A DNA stretch of 49,838 nucleotides from Clostridia bacterium (GTDB taxonomy: Bacteria > Bacillota > Clostridia > Christensenellales > CAG-1252): contig JAGCXI010000026.1 of the NCBI GenBank assembly GCA_017961365.1, forward strand, positions 1 to 49,838, given 5' to 3'. The notes beneath the pieces were generated by a model, which searched no databases, was not told the DNA's origin, and was given only the letters and a program-made list of their open reading frames with translations. Below are positions 15,001 through 20,277 of the stretch, piece after piece. The stretch's first letter is position 1; each line of letters begins with the position of its first letter. A program made the translations under genes and the position numbers.

Positions 15001-18000
15001 ACTTTCGTGATCCCGATGTATGTCGGCAAGGAGAATGTCGATGGGACGTACCTGGTGAAATACGTGACGGCGGTCGGCAATGCGACGACGAAGGCCTCCG
15101 TCTTCTCCGGCGGCATGGCGGATCACCTCGTCCTCCTCAAGAATATTACGACCATCGCCCCCGGCGCATTCAGGAATAATACCGCGCTGCAGACGGCGAC
15201 GCTCGGAGACGGCGTCACGGAGATCCCCGAAGAGGCATTCCGCGGCTGTACGAATCTGGGAACGGTCAAGATGTCTGCGTATGTCAAGAAGATCGGCGCC
15301 TATGCCTTTGCGGCGAATAGCTCCTTGAAAGCGCTCCCCGTGGAGGTCTCGGCAGGCACGTCCAAAGTGACGATGATCGGCAAGGGCGCCTTTATGGGCT
15401 GCGCGGCGATCGAGACGATCGAGCTCTGGAATGTCGCAGATGACGATGGCGGTCAGCTGTATATCGGCTCGGAGGCCTTCTCCGGCTGCAACGCCGATTC
15501 CTTCTCGACGCTTTACATCCCGAAATCCGTCGTCTATATCGGCGAAGGCGCCTTCTATAGCACCACGTCGTATATCACGTACGTCCTCTTCGAGAATGAC
15601 GTCTGGGCGAATGTCGATGACGATCTCTGGAGAGAAGCGGAGAATATTCCGTCGGTCGAAGATGAGGAGGAAGAGCCGCAAGGCTTCGACTTCGACGCAT
15701 TGATCGAAGGCACCGCCATCTTTAATCTCTCTCCCGTGGTGACGGAGGGTGAGCATATCAAGATCGATGTGCCGATGAATGCGAATAACGTCATCATCTA
15801 TTTCGAGGCGAAAGATCCCGATATGAATGCTTGGAACCTCTTCACGCCTTACGTTGCCTTTACCTGGGATACGGTCGACGGGTTCTGCGCGATTATTGGC
15901 CTTACGGAGGATGCGGAAGGCTACGTTAAGAATAAGAATATTCCCGAGTCGCAAAAGTTCACGACGGACGAGGAGACCGGCAAGAAGAGGGTGAATATCG
16001 ATTATTATAAGAACGGCACCCTTTATATCCCCGAGTATCGCCTCGGAAATCCTGTCCGCGTCCTCGGTCTTAAACTCGGCGGTGACGGGCTCGGCACGAA
16101 TGACTTCGTCGAGAAGGTGAGCATCCCGAATACCGTGAGGACCATAAATCGCAATGCCTTCAAGGGCTTCTCGGCGCTCACTTCCGTCGTCTTCGGCGCG
16201 GGCAGTGAGATCGAGAGCATCGAATATCGCGCCTTCTACGGCACGAAGATCACTTCGCTTACGATCAATGGCAAGCATGACGTGACCATCGGCGAGGAAG
16301 CCTTCGCCGAGACAAAGCTTACCTCGGTCTCCGTCGATAAGGTGGCAGAGATCGGAAAGAAAGCCTTTGCCGATATCTCGCTTTCTACCTTCACCGCCGA
16401 ATTCGGCAGCGTGGAGACCATCAGGGAAAATGCGTTTAAGGATAGCGCAATGACCGCGCTTACGGTGGAGTGTGGCCTCAAGACTGTGGAGCAGAACGCC
16501 GCGGACGGCTGCACGATGCTTGCCTCCGTGAGCCTTGTCTTCGCCGCCGGCGAGACCTCTTCGATCGACGACAAGACCTCTTCGATCGGCGCATCGGCGT
16601 TTAAAGACGCTACGGCACTTGCCTCGCTCATGATCGAGCTGCAGCCGGGCGCGCATCTCACGATCGGCGCGTCGGCATTCTCCGGCGCCGTCGCCCTCAA
16701 GACCCTTACGATCGCGCTTGGAAATGGCGCCCAGGTGGACGAGATCGGAGATTATGCCTTCTATCAGGCAGGTCTGAACGTCACTTCCGAGACGGCTTAC
16801 TCCATCGACAGGAACGTCGAAAAGATCGGTGATTATGCCTTTGCGGAGAGCAAGATCTCCGCGATCCCGTCCAAGGTGAAAGAGATCGGAGATTATGCCT
16901 TCTATAAGGTCGCCACGCTCTCGGATGTCTCCGTCTTGGAGGTCAATACGGTCGGCAAGGCGGCGTTCGCGGATAGCAGCATCTCGTCCTTTGCCTTCGG
17001 CGCGGCGCTTAAGAGCTTTGCGGAAGATAATGCGGAGGGCGAGGGCAGCTTGCATAACACGCCTTACCTCCGCGAGATCAAGTCCAATTCCACGAGCGGC
17101 GATTATTACGCTGTCAATGACCTCCTCATCAAGAGGAAAGATGCGTCGAATGTGACCGCAAGTGCGGTGGCGATCAAGTTCGCAGAGCTCTCGACGAAAG
17201 GTCATGTCGAAAAGGTCGGCGAGGATCTCGTCGGTCAGCCCTTCGAGGATTATGCGATCACGCGTGTGGCGTACGCCGCCTTCCGCGGAAATAAGAGCTT
17301 CAATGCAGGCGAATTCAAGATCTTGAAAGTCATCGACGATTACGCCTTCTATGGCTGTACGGCATTGCAGTACTTCGGAACGGAGTTCTTCGACGAGGAG
17401 AATGAGATCGGCTTGAAGATCAGCGGTCAGCCCTCCAAGATCGGCGCTTACGCCTTCGCGGGCACGAGCCTTATCCGTGTCACGATCAAGACGGCGAGTA
17501 GCCTCGAGATCGGAGAGAAAGCATTCTTCGGTTATTATGAGGACGCGAACGGCGCTTATAAGTATGAAGCGGGCGAGTACAGCCTGATCTCCGGCGCATA
17601 TAGCGGCACGAGGTATTCTCGCAGCGCCACGCTTGTCGAAGTCTATATCGGCGACGGCTTGAAGAGCATTGCGAAAGACGCATTCGGAAAGTGCTCGAAT
17701 CTTAAGCTCGTGACCATAAATTCCAATGATATGACCATAGCGGCGGGCGCCTTCTCCGGTGCGATCATCTTTATGCCGGACACGGCGGTGAATAAGGGCG
17801 ACATCGAGACGAATCTCGGCAGCAATAATACGCTTGTCTGGTATACGCCGGTGAATTGTCTCAGCATAGACGCCGACGGAAACTTTGTCGGAATCAATAA
17901 GTATTGCACCCTCCATGCGGGTGAGTCCCATGGCGACGTGACCCTCCCGATCTATTATGCCTTCAATAAAAAGATCGCGGGCATCGTGGCGACAGGCGGC

Positions 18001-18120
18001 ATGCTCCCGGACGGAAATAACAGCCACATTTCGAAGATCATCTATCCGAGACTGACGGGGTATGCGTCGTATTCCGCCCCGTCGGGAACGGGAACGGCCT
18101 TCGAAATGAAGTCATTGTAA
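1..18120 (+). CDS. Giant BspA-like LRR_5 surface protein, 5'-truncated by the window
   Basis: The frame is open from base 1, so the true start lies upstream; 6039 residues are visible before the TAA at 18118-18120. From about base 655 to the end the protein is built of BspA-like leucine-rich repeats with the signature 'IG..AF..C..L..v.IP.sV..I'. These are grouped in larger modules that each begin with a CF-containing strand, a His-x-Cys...His motif and an '(I/V)IP.yi.GkkVt.I' segment. Non-LRR stretches interrupt the array at about 5035-6600, 12800-13140 and 15600-16080. In known families such proteins are secreted and act in adhesion or host and polymer binding; the exact ligand here is unknown. 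No LPXTG signal, transmembrane anchor or SLH domain is visible at the C-terminus, which ends just after an LRR unit ('AFEMKSL'). The pilC-like gene starts 41 bp downstream with no terminator between. Confidence 0.9.
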   Translation, partial: TEDYYLAHTLYVKEDGAFRVVDLATEAFSPSETYYSFESQGEVFVGKNSFTWGEEFSSEGIIVYLLYSNGGRVLLTEEDYKVDVGSFEPHNSGEYLITVKYAKDETIKTTYPVTVGGVKDIFGELYPHGNVKVYAPATSYINHAAALASNVDLVAYTPKECLDYAEDPDQQGAYIVKGYKAESTCAQTVKDYVDGAVVEKGSHKTLIIPSYILNQPVRAIAAEAFKNSAITSVTLLDEMESIGAGAFERCSDLANITISSTVNSIGAGAFVYLPSLVNFTLVDNASYYLKDGVLYSTDGMYLHTAFDAFVGTVFETSEEVEEVMDRAFEGVSKVRYLTVPYGTMVVGEAAFKNMQSLEELYFCNEDVTFRPCNEAEIAKGGAVRYDILSGCMAGLVIYGPKSQNIESFANKSGVSYIAWNDKTCFEYDYILGANEYKITKLNKSGHDNSGDSHVDVVVPMYIDGVKVTAIDENAFSGNKDLVSVTLPTSIKSIGNNAFEACSALAYISIPYSVTAIGDNAFMNCSALDQAVFGTTNITFGEYVFKATKISLTLFAESKEGAVKDIATAEGIKYNVGTPYSCFLVSKIGDSVRIDALKPHVCGYDHTNIVIPALIKGAKVTQIKDGAFANETSLVSVTIPEYVKSVGVGTFNGCTKLSSVVIVEGNSELSIENGLIYNKDKTTLKAIVDSIAREEVTVNEDTTIIAEKALYESTLQTLHLNKALISIGTGAFSGAKNLKTITVEEGNKNFLAEGGVLYNYSKTALYVYPAGLEAESFTVPDGVIVIGNSAFGGAHYLKNVEIPVSVSNISTDAFRGASSLISLQVYGLISTIDDNAFTDTAETLVVTGYSEGALELYCIDNGVRFMDLTPKTCFFYSTADMEEGTACITGLKTHTCEYHENVLIPMYINGLRVTKIADYAFSHNQQLKSVIIPQTVTDIGTAAFAGCKKLQYVYLSESVTYVAYKAFAACESLEEVFIDAKSELILRENVFEESGYDVLKVYLSDKLGGREEIKSALYEKNIPVYSVEKDTICFKTTVINGNEIEITGISSHVCPQGHNGVVIPMYVDGKKVTSIAESAFEDNSDIVKMFIPATISKIGLKAFVGMSQLRDIDFYTYDEEGNMVLSESSPYFAMDGGALYTADFKTLYNYMIARDDIYMNVHADTRYVLDYAFKGAMNLRSVTFIYNVYSITQKAFGDVTDMQNEDENVIGVALDVSHNLVIYVPTLEDGTIFKTAFASVIAREGNGEIVYTLRPATPITSFTFENLEDEENTVMITGLAATVLPNSFGSSASLVIPQYINGRKVSAIGENAFKEANMGAVVFPEGLKKIGVRAFANCKNLTNIIFPESLDIIEDFAFNGCSSLFEVYFLGSVTSLGMEIFNLTESTNDVTTNGVEFGAYGPNVEYMEKYFARYNIAYNDSVPHSDFDYYYNSKEGYIVISGIDKHTAFANNKRILLPDAIDGKPVKMLANDLFNGMTTLEEVRLPSKLLAVSPNLFKDCSSLRSIRIPSDVTSIGAHAFENCVSLSELILSDDLISIGEYAFKNCKALTEAVVPAQVSALGAGVFSGCSALELVTLPALAAIPDYLFDGCVSLATLRYKEGNAIFYGLYTDIAKVGAYAFYECSSLSSVFPATEYASLYSIGEKAFAYSAISNFTMTAKLTDLGYGAFAGCKDLTLEDDGCIAYSYDEDQKMIYLSEEIVVEASDSSNPTSDTFEIHSGSLKPESLFLEGYNNGWTSSVEFYHSETYQASDSYNPFNPATYTTQTYTYNTHYNVYEWHKLTSSESTSDDPTQFVYEHRVVKGEGSNSRPNNVENAFLADFEIINEETWEVKIKANAYTDTFKEAGTYVVHIQHHYKKVNRGTDDTKDCDAYVSFTIGAVQEVYYVHVDEAEVEADSTAVDPSTGGISKAWLEAKLGDPDANAEWIADHYVALGVKPGDNYFAKDDGWFTYNPKNGQTSVNFNHDDFKDLSGYLVVYLRTTGGEAYKSYQLSSIKRGEFSHSTVIHSVLPGTADSYAIDFDSDLDVKVESFEYWSAVKYGRHDNNADNNNYNRYLGSSSYVRFARVAGSAEGSVKMKVSDAITNGYLQVTEATTTFTIEYNLSKIAQAVEATDFMYVYFYSSDPGAAFGNTVSGQPSYNERFTIAASRLTTNPGYKKVVIADYQGSKIHGVEDSFGKITFSNSKLYNEWNSLGGSTEVLSHIRTIYPFAFEGCDALMVLEIQKDISSIGEGTFVNASSLEDVKIDKENVHYSLIRIDENDPRYTAKGGALFKKSTNATTHAEELTLLAFLSTNIVTEYVVPDNCVAIASYAFANYTLLEKIDLKNVRVIGDYAFAGCTSLHYIEFLPSAIGSHAFDGVPFDTVYFNDNSDNPGSYVYSFGSEAVFGESPTFTAFAPSEMAELTTYLDSIKIECNICEPYKNFDTLPVNDGEAKITKYKGTSSKVVVPEYIKNKRVTKIGTSAFEKTTAVQIDLPASINLIGYTAFLDATNLRELYVKSNPLLGKDAQDDSATNPALNLFEGCNFDELIVYGLTASNLDQYCEEQGITFNLGTTWECFDCTVGESSVTINGLLDHVCNSSHKNVVIPTKINGKNVVAIKAGAFEDNAEIESVTIPTYVTSIGDDAFKGCNLKKLVFQNTSITSISGDDTFGNPVGLKVYAAELSGYGVKNYCSAHNITYIPVTTYINNSTSTSFTAVPSDDGGYEITEYIGTATTVILPDMLNDKKITKIAAYAFQGTQGKKVTSVKLGAYVKVIEDHAFNKCVNLHTVILPDTLRTIEDHAFYGCTSLRALFIPATVNTIGDGAFKGCTALTQLRFLGDVENIGEKIVDDDSLVYGLSATVRLLQIRKSAEHLKQYFLDSYRATVTIVDDMDDYRRWEECFEYEVISNAYSGVAIRILGLRDHICANGGHSKVFIPATIGGLYVKEIAPRAFVSETSIASVSIEMNEVTDSRLSKIGKEAFLGCTSLGKAELGGVIDIGTDVFNGCVLLNEVTFSSDLYNIGNNNDADYATIFAGCSNLKHVIGLDGSGYYKATNGVLYVRDNGWRAVYAYDVSSSVLNLDEASSVSAAAFSEQCLKNVKVMNLPASLKAIDASILSRFTDLQEINVVANIKFTGSAALSAALYYPDDTTPTHPTVTFGGKHSYCANKYFTFTYVEEKGGVEIAASEEWAKLSDVSGTITLTLPRYGYAENGVCYKVVGIAEDGFAQSVYDYEVEGKNVFAGILHISSIQPMSVTYIGARAFDGCSGITSIDLADSLVDTLEEIGEDAFRGCDGVISVTLGKSLKTFHGNPFGDCTNIDEDNFTIEDDNRYYTSKISGAKVPMILSKDLVTLYASYEQGDVVVPDGVVNIAAGAFKGKGVTSVTIPASVRKIADDAFVDCEDLRSIIFLAENVTLGSFEPDVQQANPELGAAFSAAIISASSTSKKAKADTFTVFGVEKTVIENYATAYGFPYRPVVSRGAIKIIEEKIDSETTIVKIVATDTSKIGEIFIIPDGVNVIPDKTFKNVKTVKELYIPASVTEIGQAAFAGMKNLERVVFVGNTDEVDIGANAFQNCTSLNEVYIEGSTYLMTLDDDVFEDCGKNLTVVAPFNTLSETFADMSYATGSGGTVLLETDPLVSRVNGVKALLKVTSRLVPDDSTTQRLIVEAKDANTAKLVGIQAGLTELKIPAYYDGMKIVEIAIKNGANTSSLTSLYIPETVTEIAAGSFVGSQLSEIVIPGSVKNIGDDAFKLATAVKVYIEGTPVLGTNAITSTANSVTIYGSKYESLTSYLAAHTTFTYYEVTASEHFTYSVVNGLEVSIDAFDGSDIENIVLPTYLKGRKVTTIGDGAFAHLPKLKSIRLPEYLTTIGNYVFVGTFENITSVATQEIISTNSNFVYTAQNGVLKTLYDSGEKTLYAAFSISGKSATFTVKPSVTEIKEGALAGLTQVTAFYTNSSSFATDRMNTMLITKTGVIKVLAVAASATKVSWPDLYVDSIRKIGAYAFYNVSKVTDLTSIPSGVTTIGEGAFEKCVALESVALPRITKISDRLFYGDSSLESVNIPETVVSIGAYAFTGSKISTLPFPENSMLTEIGAYAFAGCAALDEVDFSTTSIVSIGDYAFADCTSLSTVYLGAVKTVGKGVFSNTALTEILLPKSLSNIPDELFRNAKYLQTVTVEDGGKILSIGDYAFAGTSSLTALPGDAFTLYVKTLGAYAFAESGLVSVVIPQNVKEIPEGCFKDSKYLTSVTFKSSVRKIGKYAFEGTDGKISIKAQEDSSAIEVFKNEVTVYEDGMDAREVKVTTKSGSTFQTIVNGYEIHAIEGLGEWKIYVNGGIASSVLLHDSEGNAYREAIVDDLRIILREEAGSARLRIELTKSAREDGKTLDLNVSYGLAKMSLGIRVTEIGERAFAKTALTSVNITDSVVEIGEEAFAENAALQTVIIGSSLEKMGAGAFRSTPLLTGVEVSKKNAYFRNDSDSVLYMKQAFVDENDNVYYKWQLKLYPAARVPLTDDASYVIPQDVYSIDAYAFDGCSLRHVIVSDSVTEIKKGAFNNTGNLESIFFDDDIVITEKGIFDKNVVLDVPMYGALADYVDENKDTLKAIFHTPKTCFDVKLRENYAEILGLKTCHDHSNVVIPAYINGREVTALRANALAEKGITSLTLSKYLRNIDDGAFFGNELSSIDLVGTKSETFSEEGGAYFKTVTVTNGTYTLISYYSVVLNEDWEETSSALQYAYLTDGETLLFFLTGEADSFTLPKGTKAIGYGAFYKSGISELILDEATDTIGDYAFADSSVSDIVGLENVVSLGAHAFRNDTAVTSLSFGESIAWIGGGAFAGASNLAEITFGEDYDNGYYRYESGILYEYLSDVSVKLHSVLQSYVAADAHYADTDGEGRYVLVTPSKIMPDKADYSVTQIGAYAFVGLTFEKSSVIVVPSEEITVFDEAFANANITEVHFEGNASGTNAFLSSTYVYYPDGSDLARALKTHEKAVKVTSKNDFEYDDNDGKAATFTVTRLKVSVDTFVIPMYVGKENVDGTYLVKYVTAVGNATTKASVFSGGMADHLVLLKNITTIAPGAFRNNTALQTATLGDGVTEIPEEAFRGCTNLGTVKMSAYVKKIGAYAFAANSSLKALPVEVSAGTSKVTMIGKGAFMGCAAIETIELWNVADDDGGQLYIGSEAFSGCNADSFSTLYIPKSVVYIGEGAFYSTTSYITYVLFENDVWANVDDDLWREAENIPSVEDEEEEPQGFDFDALIEGTAIFNLSPVVTEGEHIKIDVPMNANNVIIYFEAKDPDMNAWNLFTPYVAFTWDTVDGFCAIIGLTEDAEGYVKNKNIPESQKFTTDEETGKKRVNIDYYKNGTLYIPEYRLGNPVRVLGLKLGGDGLGTNDFVEKVSIPNTVRTINRNAFKGFSALTSVVFGAGSEIESIEYRAFYGTKITSLTINGKHDVTIGEEAFAETKLTSVSVDKVAEIGKKAFADISLSTFTAEFGSVETIRENAFKDSAMTALTVECGLKTVEQNAADGCTMLASVSLVFAAGETSSIDDKTSSIGASAFKDATALASLMIELQPGAHLTIGASAFSGAVALKTLTIALGNGAQVDEIGDYAFYQAGLNVTSETAYSIDRNVEKIGDYAFAESKISAIPSKVKEIGDYAFYKVATLSDVSVLEVNTVGKAAFADSSISSFAFGAALKSFAEDNAEGEGSLHNTPYLREIKSNSTSGDYYAVNDLLIKRKDASNVTASAVAIKFAELSTKGHVEKVGEDLVGQPFEDYAITRVAYAAFRGNKSFNAGEFKILKVIDDYAFYGCTALQYFGTEFFDEENEIGLKISGQPSKIGAYAFAGTSLIRVTIKTASSLEIGEKAFFGYYEDANGAYKYEAGEYSLISGAYSGTRYSRSATLVEVYIGDGLKSIAKDAFGKCSNLKLVTINSNDMTIAAGAFSGAIIFMPDTAVNKGDIETNLGSNNTLVWYTPVNCLSIDADGNFVGINKYCTLHAGESHGDVTLPIYYAFNKKIAGIVATGGMLPDGNNSHISKIIYPRLTGYASYSAPSGTGTAFEMKSL
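655..18110 (+). repeat. LRR_5 repeat array inside the giant gene
   Basis: Dozens of roughly 23-residue units follow the pattern I-G-x-x-A-F-x-x-C-x-x-L-x-x-V-x-I-P-x-x-V. At DNA level many units share near-identical stretches, for example the 17-base string gattatgcctttgcgga near 12292 and 16832. Larger modules of about 130-280 residues restart with a CF / HxC...H / IP header near 1270, 1741, 2620, 3091, 7662, 8634, 13763 and 17860, and with degenerate headers near 470, 3780 and 4270. Confidence 0.9.
5035..6600 (+). other. Non-LRR insertion within the giant LRR protein
   Basis: About residues 1680-2200 (counted from base 1) lack the LRR signature. The region is rich in Ser, Thr, Tyr, Asn and Asp and contains beta-strand-like sequence resembling immunoglobulin-type or carbohydrate-binding modules; no family is recognised. 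LRR units resume near base 6600. The first part, about 5221-5480, uses codons rare elsewhere in the gene (CCA, ACT, ACA, GCA) and is visibly more A+T rich. Confidence 0.6.
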
Positions 18121-18161
18121 GGTGCATTCGGCTTTAACGGAAAAGGAAAAAGGAGGATATC

Positions 18162-19349
18162 ATGCAGAAATACAGTTATCAAGCGTTGACTCCGGACGGC
18201 AAGACCGTTCGGGGCACGATGATCGCGAATAATGATGAAGAGCTGAAGCAGCTCGTCGCGAAATCGGGCAATACTTGTGTGAAATTCACCAAGCTGTCCG
18301 GTGATTCCGGAGGCGGGAAGCCGCTTCCGCTCAAAGCGGTGGGGAATTTTTGCAGTCAGCTCGCCGCCATTTTGAAGGCGGGTCTTCCGCTTGCTTCCGC
18401 GCTCGATATGCTTTACGGTAAGCTGGATAAAGGTCCCCTCAAAGAGTCCCTCGGGAAGATCTATGAAATGGTGCAGAAAGGTAATTCGCTTTCCGACGCG
18501 CTCAATGCGCAGGGCAGGGCGTATCCTCCTCTTATGTTGAATATGGTGAAAGCGGGCGAGATGAGCGGTGATCTCGATAATAGCTTGAATAAACTGGCGG
18601 ATCACTTCGAAAAGGAGCAAAAGACGCGTAATAGCGTCAAAGCCGCTCTGCGATATCCGAAAGTGCTCGCTTTCGTCACGCTCGGCGTCGTCATCCTGAT
18701 GGTGGCGGTGGTCTTGCCGAAGCTGACCTCCACGATGGAGAAAGAGTCCTTGCCCACCTTGACCAAGATCCTGATGGGGCTTTCGGACTTCATCGTGGAT
18801 AACTTCATCTTCATCGCGGTCGGCGTCATCTTCCTCATCATCATCGTCCCGATGATCAAGAATATCGAGAAAGTGCGATATAAATTGGATAAATTCAAGA
18901 TCACGATGCCGAAGATCGGAAAATTGATGCGGATGATCTATACGGCGCGTTTCGCCCGCTCGCTCGCGACGCTTTATGATGGCGGCATCCAGCTCTTGGA
19001 CGCCATGCAGATGTGTACGGCGATCGTCGGAAACGTCTATGTCTCGGAGAAGATGGAAGACGCCATTTATCGCGTGAAAAAAGGTGAAAGCATCTCGAAA
19101 GCGATGGCGTCCATCGACGTCTTCGACCCGATGCTGACGAGCATGATCTTCGTCGGTGAAGAGTCGGGCGTTCTCGGCGAGGTGCTCTTGCGCGTGGCGG
19201 ATTATTTCGATGAAGAGTCCGACGCCGCCACCAAGGCGCTCACCGCGCTTTTGGAGCCCGTGATGCTCATCGTGATGGCAGGCGTCATCGTGCTTATTAT
19301 TTTGGCTATCTTGTTGCCGATGTTCTCATCGTACAACATGGAAGTATAA
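18162..19349 (+). CDS. pilC: Type IV pilus inner-membrane platform protein (PilC/GspF family)
   Basis: A 395-residue polytopic protein of the PilC/GspF (T2SSF) family, the membrane platform on which the assembly ATPase PilB drives pilin polymerisation. The N-terminus has the usual 'Y.A...G....G...A.....' layer (residues 1-45). Two cytoplasmic T2SSF helical domains follow, at about 58-165 and 255-360, each with the typical 'QL..ll.aGlpl..al' and 'faR.la.L...Gi.ll.a' motifs. Transmembrane helices lie at about 168-187, 215-234 and 364-390, matching the family's three-helix plan and usual length of about 400. The start is fixed by an AAGGAGGA ribosome binding site 5 nt upstream of the ATG. It follows the giant LRR gene by 41 bp and precedes the pilM-like gene by 15 bp, so an operon is likely. 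Confidence 0.95.
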   Translation: MQKYSYQALTPDGKTVRGTMIANNDEELKQLVAKSGNTCVKFTKLSGDSGGGKPLPLKAVGNFCSQLAAILKAGLPLASALDMLYGKLDKGPLKESLGKIYEMVQKGNSLSDALNAQGRAYPPLMLNMVKAGEMSGDLDNSLNKLADHFEKEQKTRNSVKAALRYPKVLAFVTLGVVILMVAVVLPKLTSTMEKESLPTLTKILMGLSDFIVDNFIFIAVGVIFLIIIVPMIKNIEKVRYKLDKFKITMPKIGKLMRMIYTARFARSLATLYDGGIQLLDAMQMCTAIVGNVYVSEKMEDAIYRVKKGESISKAMASIDVFDPMLTSMIFVGEESGVLGEVLLRVADYFDEESDAATKALTALLEPVMLIVMAGVIVLIILAILLPMFSSYNMEV

Positions 19350-19364
19350 ACGGAGGGAAGAACT

Positions 19365-20273
19365 ATGCTATGTGTCAATATCAGCGATGATAAGATTAAG
19401 ATCGTCGACGGCAAGTCGAGCGGCGGCAAGATCATCATCAATAAGTGTTACGAGATCGATACGAAAGTGGGATCGATGGAAAGCGGAAATATCAAGGATC
19501 TTATGGCTTTCTCTCAGGTCTTGCAGGAATGTATCACGTCGGGCGGGATCAAGAATACGAATCTCACGTACGTCTTGGATAATCCGCGCGTGATCTTCCG
19601 TGAGATGAATGTGCCGGACGTCTCCGAGGATAAAGTCAAGCTCATCGTCGCGAATGAAATATTCAGCGACAGTAAGATGGCGAATAATACCCTCGATTAT
19701 ACGGTGGAAGGCGTCTTCAAGAATGAAGAAGGGAAGAAGAGAGCCCGCATCACCGTGACCTATGTCTCCAATGACGCGATCGACAGCTTGCATATCGCGG
19801 CGACGGAGCTCGGGATGCGTCCCACCGTCCTCGACATCGCGCCGAACAGCATGAGCAAGCTCATCGAGCGCTTCTGCAAGACGAATAAGAACGTCTTGGA
19901 GGATACGTTCGTGCTTCTCGATTATAAAGGGAGCTTCATCTCGCTTTACGTCTTTGACTCCGGCGTGAGGAAATTCTCCAAGAGCAGCACGATGTATGTC
20001 GGCGAAGGCGCGGATGCGAGAGCCATCCTTTCCGAGCTCACGAGCAATGTCAAGAGCGTGATCAATTTCTATGAGTCGCGCGCCGGCGTGAATGTCACGG
20101 CGATCTACGTGACGGGCAATGTCGATTCCCTCGACGACGAAGTCCTGCAAGGGCTCGCGGAGTCCATGAATATGATGATATCCCACCTTCCCATTCCCTC
20201 CTTCGTGAAAGGCGTGGACGTCCTCGATTTCAATAAGTACAGCGGCGCGATCGGCGCTTTCCTGAGGAGGTGA
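19365..20273 (+). CDS. pilM: Type IV pilus assembly protein, PilM-like actin fold
   Basis: A 302-residue protein with the PilM/FtsA-like actin-fold layout. In known systems PilM is a cytoplasmic ring protein that binds ATP and the N-terminal peptide of PilN, linking the ATPase to PilN/PilO. It is called PilM from its length, its two-subdomain pattern (a second 'LLDYKG...SLYVF' strand pair at about 185-200, and 'IYVTGN' near 250) and its place between pilC and a pilN-like gene. The first phosphate loop, normally D-[IL]-G-[ST]-x-x-[IV]-K, reads N-I-S-D-D-K-I-K, so two key positions are changed and nucleotide binding may be altered. The start has a GGAGGG ribosome binding site 8 nt upstream. Its last codons carry the ribosome binding site of the next gene, consistent with coupled translation. 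Confidence 0.85.
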   Translation: MLCVNISDDKIKIVDGKSSGGKIIINKCYEIDTKVGSMESGNIKDLMAFSQVLQECITSGGIKNTNLTYVLDNPRVIFREMNVPDVSEDKVKLIVANEIFSDSKMANNTLDYTVEGVFKNEEGKKRARITVTYVSNDAIDSLHIAATELGMRPTVLDIAPNSMSKLIERFCKTNKNVLEDTFVLLDYKGSFISLYVFDSGVRKFSKSSTMYVGEGADARAILSELTSNVKSVINFYESRAGVNVTAIYVTGNVDSLDDEVLQGLAESMNMMISHLPIPSFVKGVDVLDFNKYSGAIGAFLRR

Positions 20274-20277
20274 CAGC

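Noticed and set aside
655-17760. Repeats considered as a CRISPR array or DNA-level satellite
   Set aside because: Repeats are in frame, divergent and encode the LRR_5 motif; no constant repeat with unique spacers.
10702-18027. A 7.3-kb open frame on the minus strand, antisense to the giant LRR gene
   Set aside because: Its translation is rich in Arg, Asp, His and Ile with no domain pattern and no ribosome binding site. It arises from the codon bias of the + strand repeats; the LRR signature on the + strand is unmistakable.
18121-18161. Readthrough of the LRR stop, since the next in-frame codons read G-A-F-G-F-N-G
   Set aside because: The match to an LRR 'AF' motif is short, spacing to the preceding unit is wrong, and the frame then runs through the pilC ribosome binding site without further LRR pattern.
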